This document shows, piece by piece, positions 6,003 through 7,189 of a DNA stretch of 7,189 bases. The notes beneath the pieces were generated by a model. That model saw nothing but the letters and a program-made list of their open reading frames with translations, did not search any database and had not been told where the DNA came from. How positions within the stretch are numbered: position 1 is the stretch's first letter; every line of letters starts with the position of its first letter. The stretch covers positions 1-7,189 of the forward strand of contig CANJEU010000106.1 in NCBI GenBank assembly GCA_947473445.1, in the 5' to 3' direction. A program made the position numbers and the translations under genes. The DNA is from Fidelibacterota bacterium (GTDB lineage: Bacteria > Pseudomonadota > Alphaproteobacteria > Rhodospirillales > Rhodospirillaceae).

Positions 6003-6052
6003 CCATGAGCGACGCGCGTTCGCGCGTTAGATGTCAATTCCCGAGAGTGAAC

Positions 6053-6703
6053 ATGACCAACAGTCAACCCGCCGGCGCCTTCCAAACCGAGCAAGAGAAG
6101 TTCTGGCACGGCGAGTTCGGTAGTGAATATACCGAGCGGAACACCACCGATCAGTACGTTCACGAGAATTCTGTTTTCTTCAAAAAGATGTTCGCCCTCG
6201 CCGGGGGCAATCCCGGTTCGGTGCTCGAACTTGGGTCCAACTCCGGCGTCAATTTACGCGGCATTTCGGCCATCGACGCGAACATCGCGTTGTCGGCGGT
6301 CGAGATTAACCCGCATGCGGCCGAGGTGCTCAAGTCGCACCTGCCGAAGGCCGAAGTGTTCCAGCAGTCGTTGCTCGACTTCAAGACCGACAAGCGCTGG
6401 GACCTCGTGTTCTGCAAGGGCGTGCTGATCCATATCAACCCCGAGCACCTCAGCCAGGCCTACGAAACTCTATATCGCCACAGCGCCAAATACGTCCTTG
6501 TGGCGGAGTATTACAATATCTCGCCCATGGAGATGTCGTATCGCGGCCACACTGGAAAGCTTTACAAGCGCGATTTCTGTGGGGAGATCATGGCGAAGTA
6601 TCCCGATCTCACGCTGATCGACTACGGCTTCATCTACCATCGTGACGCCTTCTATAAGAACTACGACGACGTCACTTGGTTCTTGATGAAAAAAGGCCGC
6701 TAG
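6053..6703 (+). CDS. Pseudaminic acid biosynthesis-associated methylase family protein
   Basis: This 216-residue SAM methyltransferase resembles the family named for its association with pseudaminic acid loci (TIGR03587 type). Family-like features are QEKFWHGEFGSEYTERN (14-30), SAM motif I VLELGSNSGVN (58-68), an acidic residue E84 in SAVEIN, DLVFCKGVLIHINPE (117-131), the segment AEYYNISPMEMSYRGHTGKL (151-170) followed by RDF, and a C-terminal DDVTWFLMKK. I chose the ATG at 6053 and not the in-frame ATG at 6005, because family similarity begins after it, the extra 16 residues are arginine-rich and unlike the family, and the candidate promoter would start transcription after 6005. The GNAT gene follows 10 bases later, so the two are probably co-transcribed. 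The enzymatic acceptor of this family is not firmly known. A role in methylating a nonulosonic acid or its glycan is inferred from gene neighbourhoods. Confidence 0.91.
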   Translation: MTNSQPAGAFQTEQEKFWHGEFGSEYTERNTTDQYVHENSVFFKKMFALAGGNPGSVLELGSNSGVNLRGISAIDANIALSAVEINPHAAEVLKSHLPKAEVFQQSLLDFKTDKRWDLVFCKGVLIHINPEHLSQAYETLYRHSAKYVLVAEYYNISPMEMSYRGHTGKLYKRDFCGEIMAKYPDLTLIDYGFIYHRDAFYKNYDDVTWFLMKKGR

Positions 6704-6713
6704 CCCGCCCGTC

Positions 6714-7189
6714 ATGGCAAGCGCCCCGGACATCGAGACCGAGCGGTGCTGGCTACGGCCGTTTTCCGAAGTCTATCTGACCGAACGCTACGTCGCTTGG
6801 CTCGGCAATCCCGACGTTGTCCGTCACAGCGATCAGCGTCATCGCCGGCATACGATGGACTCATGCCGGGCCTATATGCAGTCGTTTGAAACCGGGCCCC
6901 ATTTTTTCATGGCGATTGTCGCTAAAGACCCCGCCCTGGGCCATGTCGGCAATATCAATGCCTACGTCGATGTCCATAACGCGGTCGCCGACATTGGCAT
7001 TTTGGTAGGCGAGAGATCGGTTTGGGGCCGAGGATACGGCAGCGAGGCCTGGGGCGCGTTCGCGAAATTTCTGCTTAAAGATCGCAACCTGCGCAAGGTC
7101 ACCGCCGGCACCATGTCCGTCAATCACGGCATGCTTGGGATCATGCGCCGAACGGGGATGAACATCGAGGCCACGCGGCGCCGGCAGGC
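6714..7189 (+). CDS. GNAT family N-acetyltransferase (3' end beyond window)
   Basis: The frame is open from the ATG at 6714 to the right edge, giving 158 codons without a stop. The product looks like a RimJ/RimL-type GNAT (Acetyltransf_3). HVGNINAYVD (77-86) and VADIGILVGE (91-100) are the central strands. WGRGYGSEAW (104-113) is the acetyl-CoA pyrophosphate-binding motif A with R-G-Y-G. AGTMSVNHGMLGIMRRTGM (131-149) is motif B with the usual asparagine and late GM. The N-terminal part includes WLGNPDVVRHSDQRHRRHT (29-47), a pattern I associate with acetyltransferases of surface-polysaccharide and flagellin-glycan loci. Family members are about 170-200 residues, so 15-40 are probably missing. 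It starts 10 bases after the methylase stop and has no clear ribosome site, so coupled translation is likely. It could be a PseH-like amino-sugar N-acetyltransferase, but I cannot confirm that. Confidence 0.89.
   Translation, partial: MASAPDIETERCWLRPFSEVYLTERYVAWLGNPDVVRHSDQRHRRHTMDSCRAYMQSFETGPHFFMAIVAKDPALGHVGNINAYVDVHNAVADIGILVGERSVWGRGYGSEAWGAFAKFLLKDRNLRKVTAGTMSVNHGMLGIMRRTGMNIEATRRRQ

Noticed and set aside
6005..6052. The upstream in-frame ATG as the methylase start
   Set aside because: The added 16 residues are arginine-rich and outside family similarity, and the candidate promoter would start transcription after this codon.

Overview
The window comes from a GC-rich bacterium, probably a proteobacterium and perhaps an alphaproteobacterium. 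That guess rests on base composition, codon use and TTGAC-type -35 elements; there is no rRNA or housekeeping gene to fix the taxon. It looks like part of a sugar-modification island of the kind that makes amidinated nonulosonic acids or related N-acetyl sugars for flagellin or cell-surface glycans. Every gene is protein coding. I see no tRNA, rRNA, insertion sequence, CRISPR array or phage gene.

Layout. Positions 1-3788 hold a tight minus-strand operon, in transcription order: a PP-loop N-acetyl sugar amidotransferase (3788-2658), a HisH-type glutaminase (2671-2003), a HisF-type ammonia-channel subunit (2010-1144) and a second, divergent PP-loop amidotransferase (1147 to beyond the left edge). 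All three junctions overlap, by 14, 8 and 4 bases. A 212-base divergent intergenic region (3789-4000) follows, then a plus-strand SAM methyltransferase (4001-4765). Convergent to it is a minus-strand phytanoyl-CoA-dioxygenase-like oxygenase (5806-4778). A second divergent intergenic region (5807-6052) leads to a plus-strand pair: a methylase of the pseudaminic-acid-associated type (6053-6703) and, 10 bases on, a GNAT N-acetyltransferase that runs off the right edge (6714-7189).

How the genes may work together. HisH releases ammonia from glutamine, HisF carries it, and the PP-loop enzymes activate an N-acetyl carbonyl and convert it to an acetamidino group, as in the PseA and WbpG systems. The HisF copy lacks the Asp11 needed for the histidine-pathway cyclase reaction but keeps the four ammonia-gate residues, so it is a glycan-type paralogue and not histidine biosynthesis. 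Two different PP-loop enzymes share one HisH/HisF pair, and the second carries an altered P-loop (SGARDS in place of SGGKDS). The methyltransferases, the oxygenase and the acetyltransferase are plausible decorating enzymes for the same glycan, but their substrates cannot be read from sequence. Sugar synthases, transferases and flagellin genes are not in the window.
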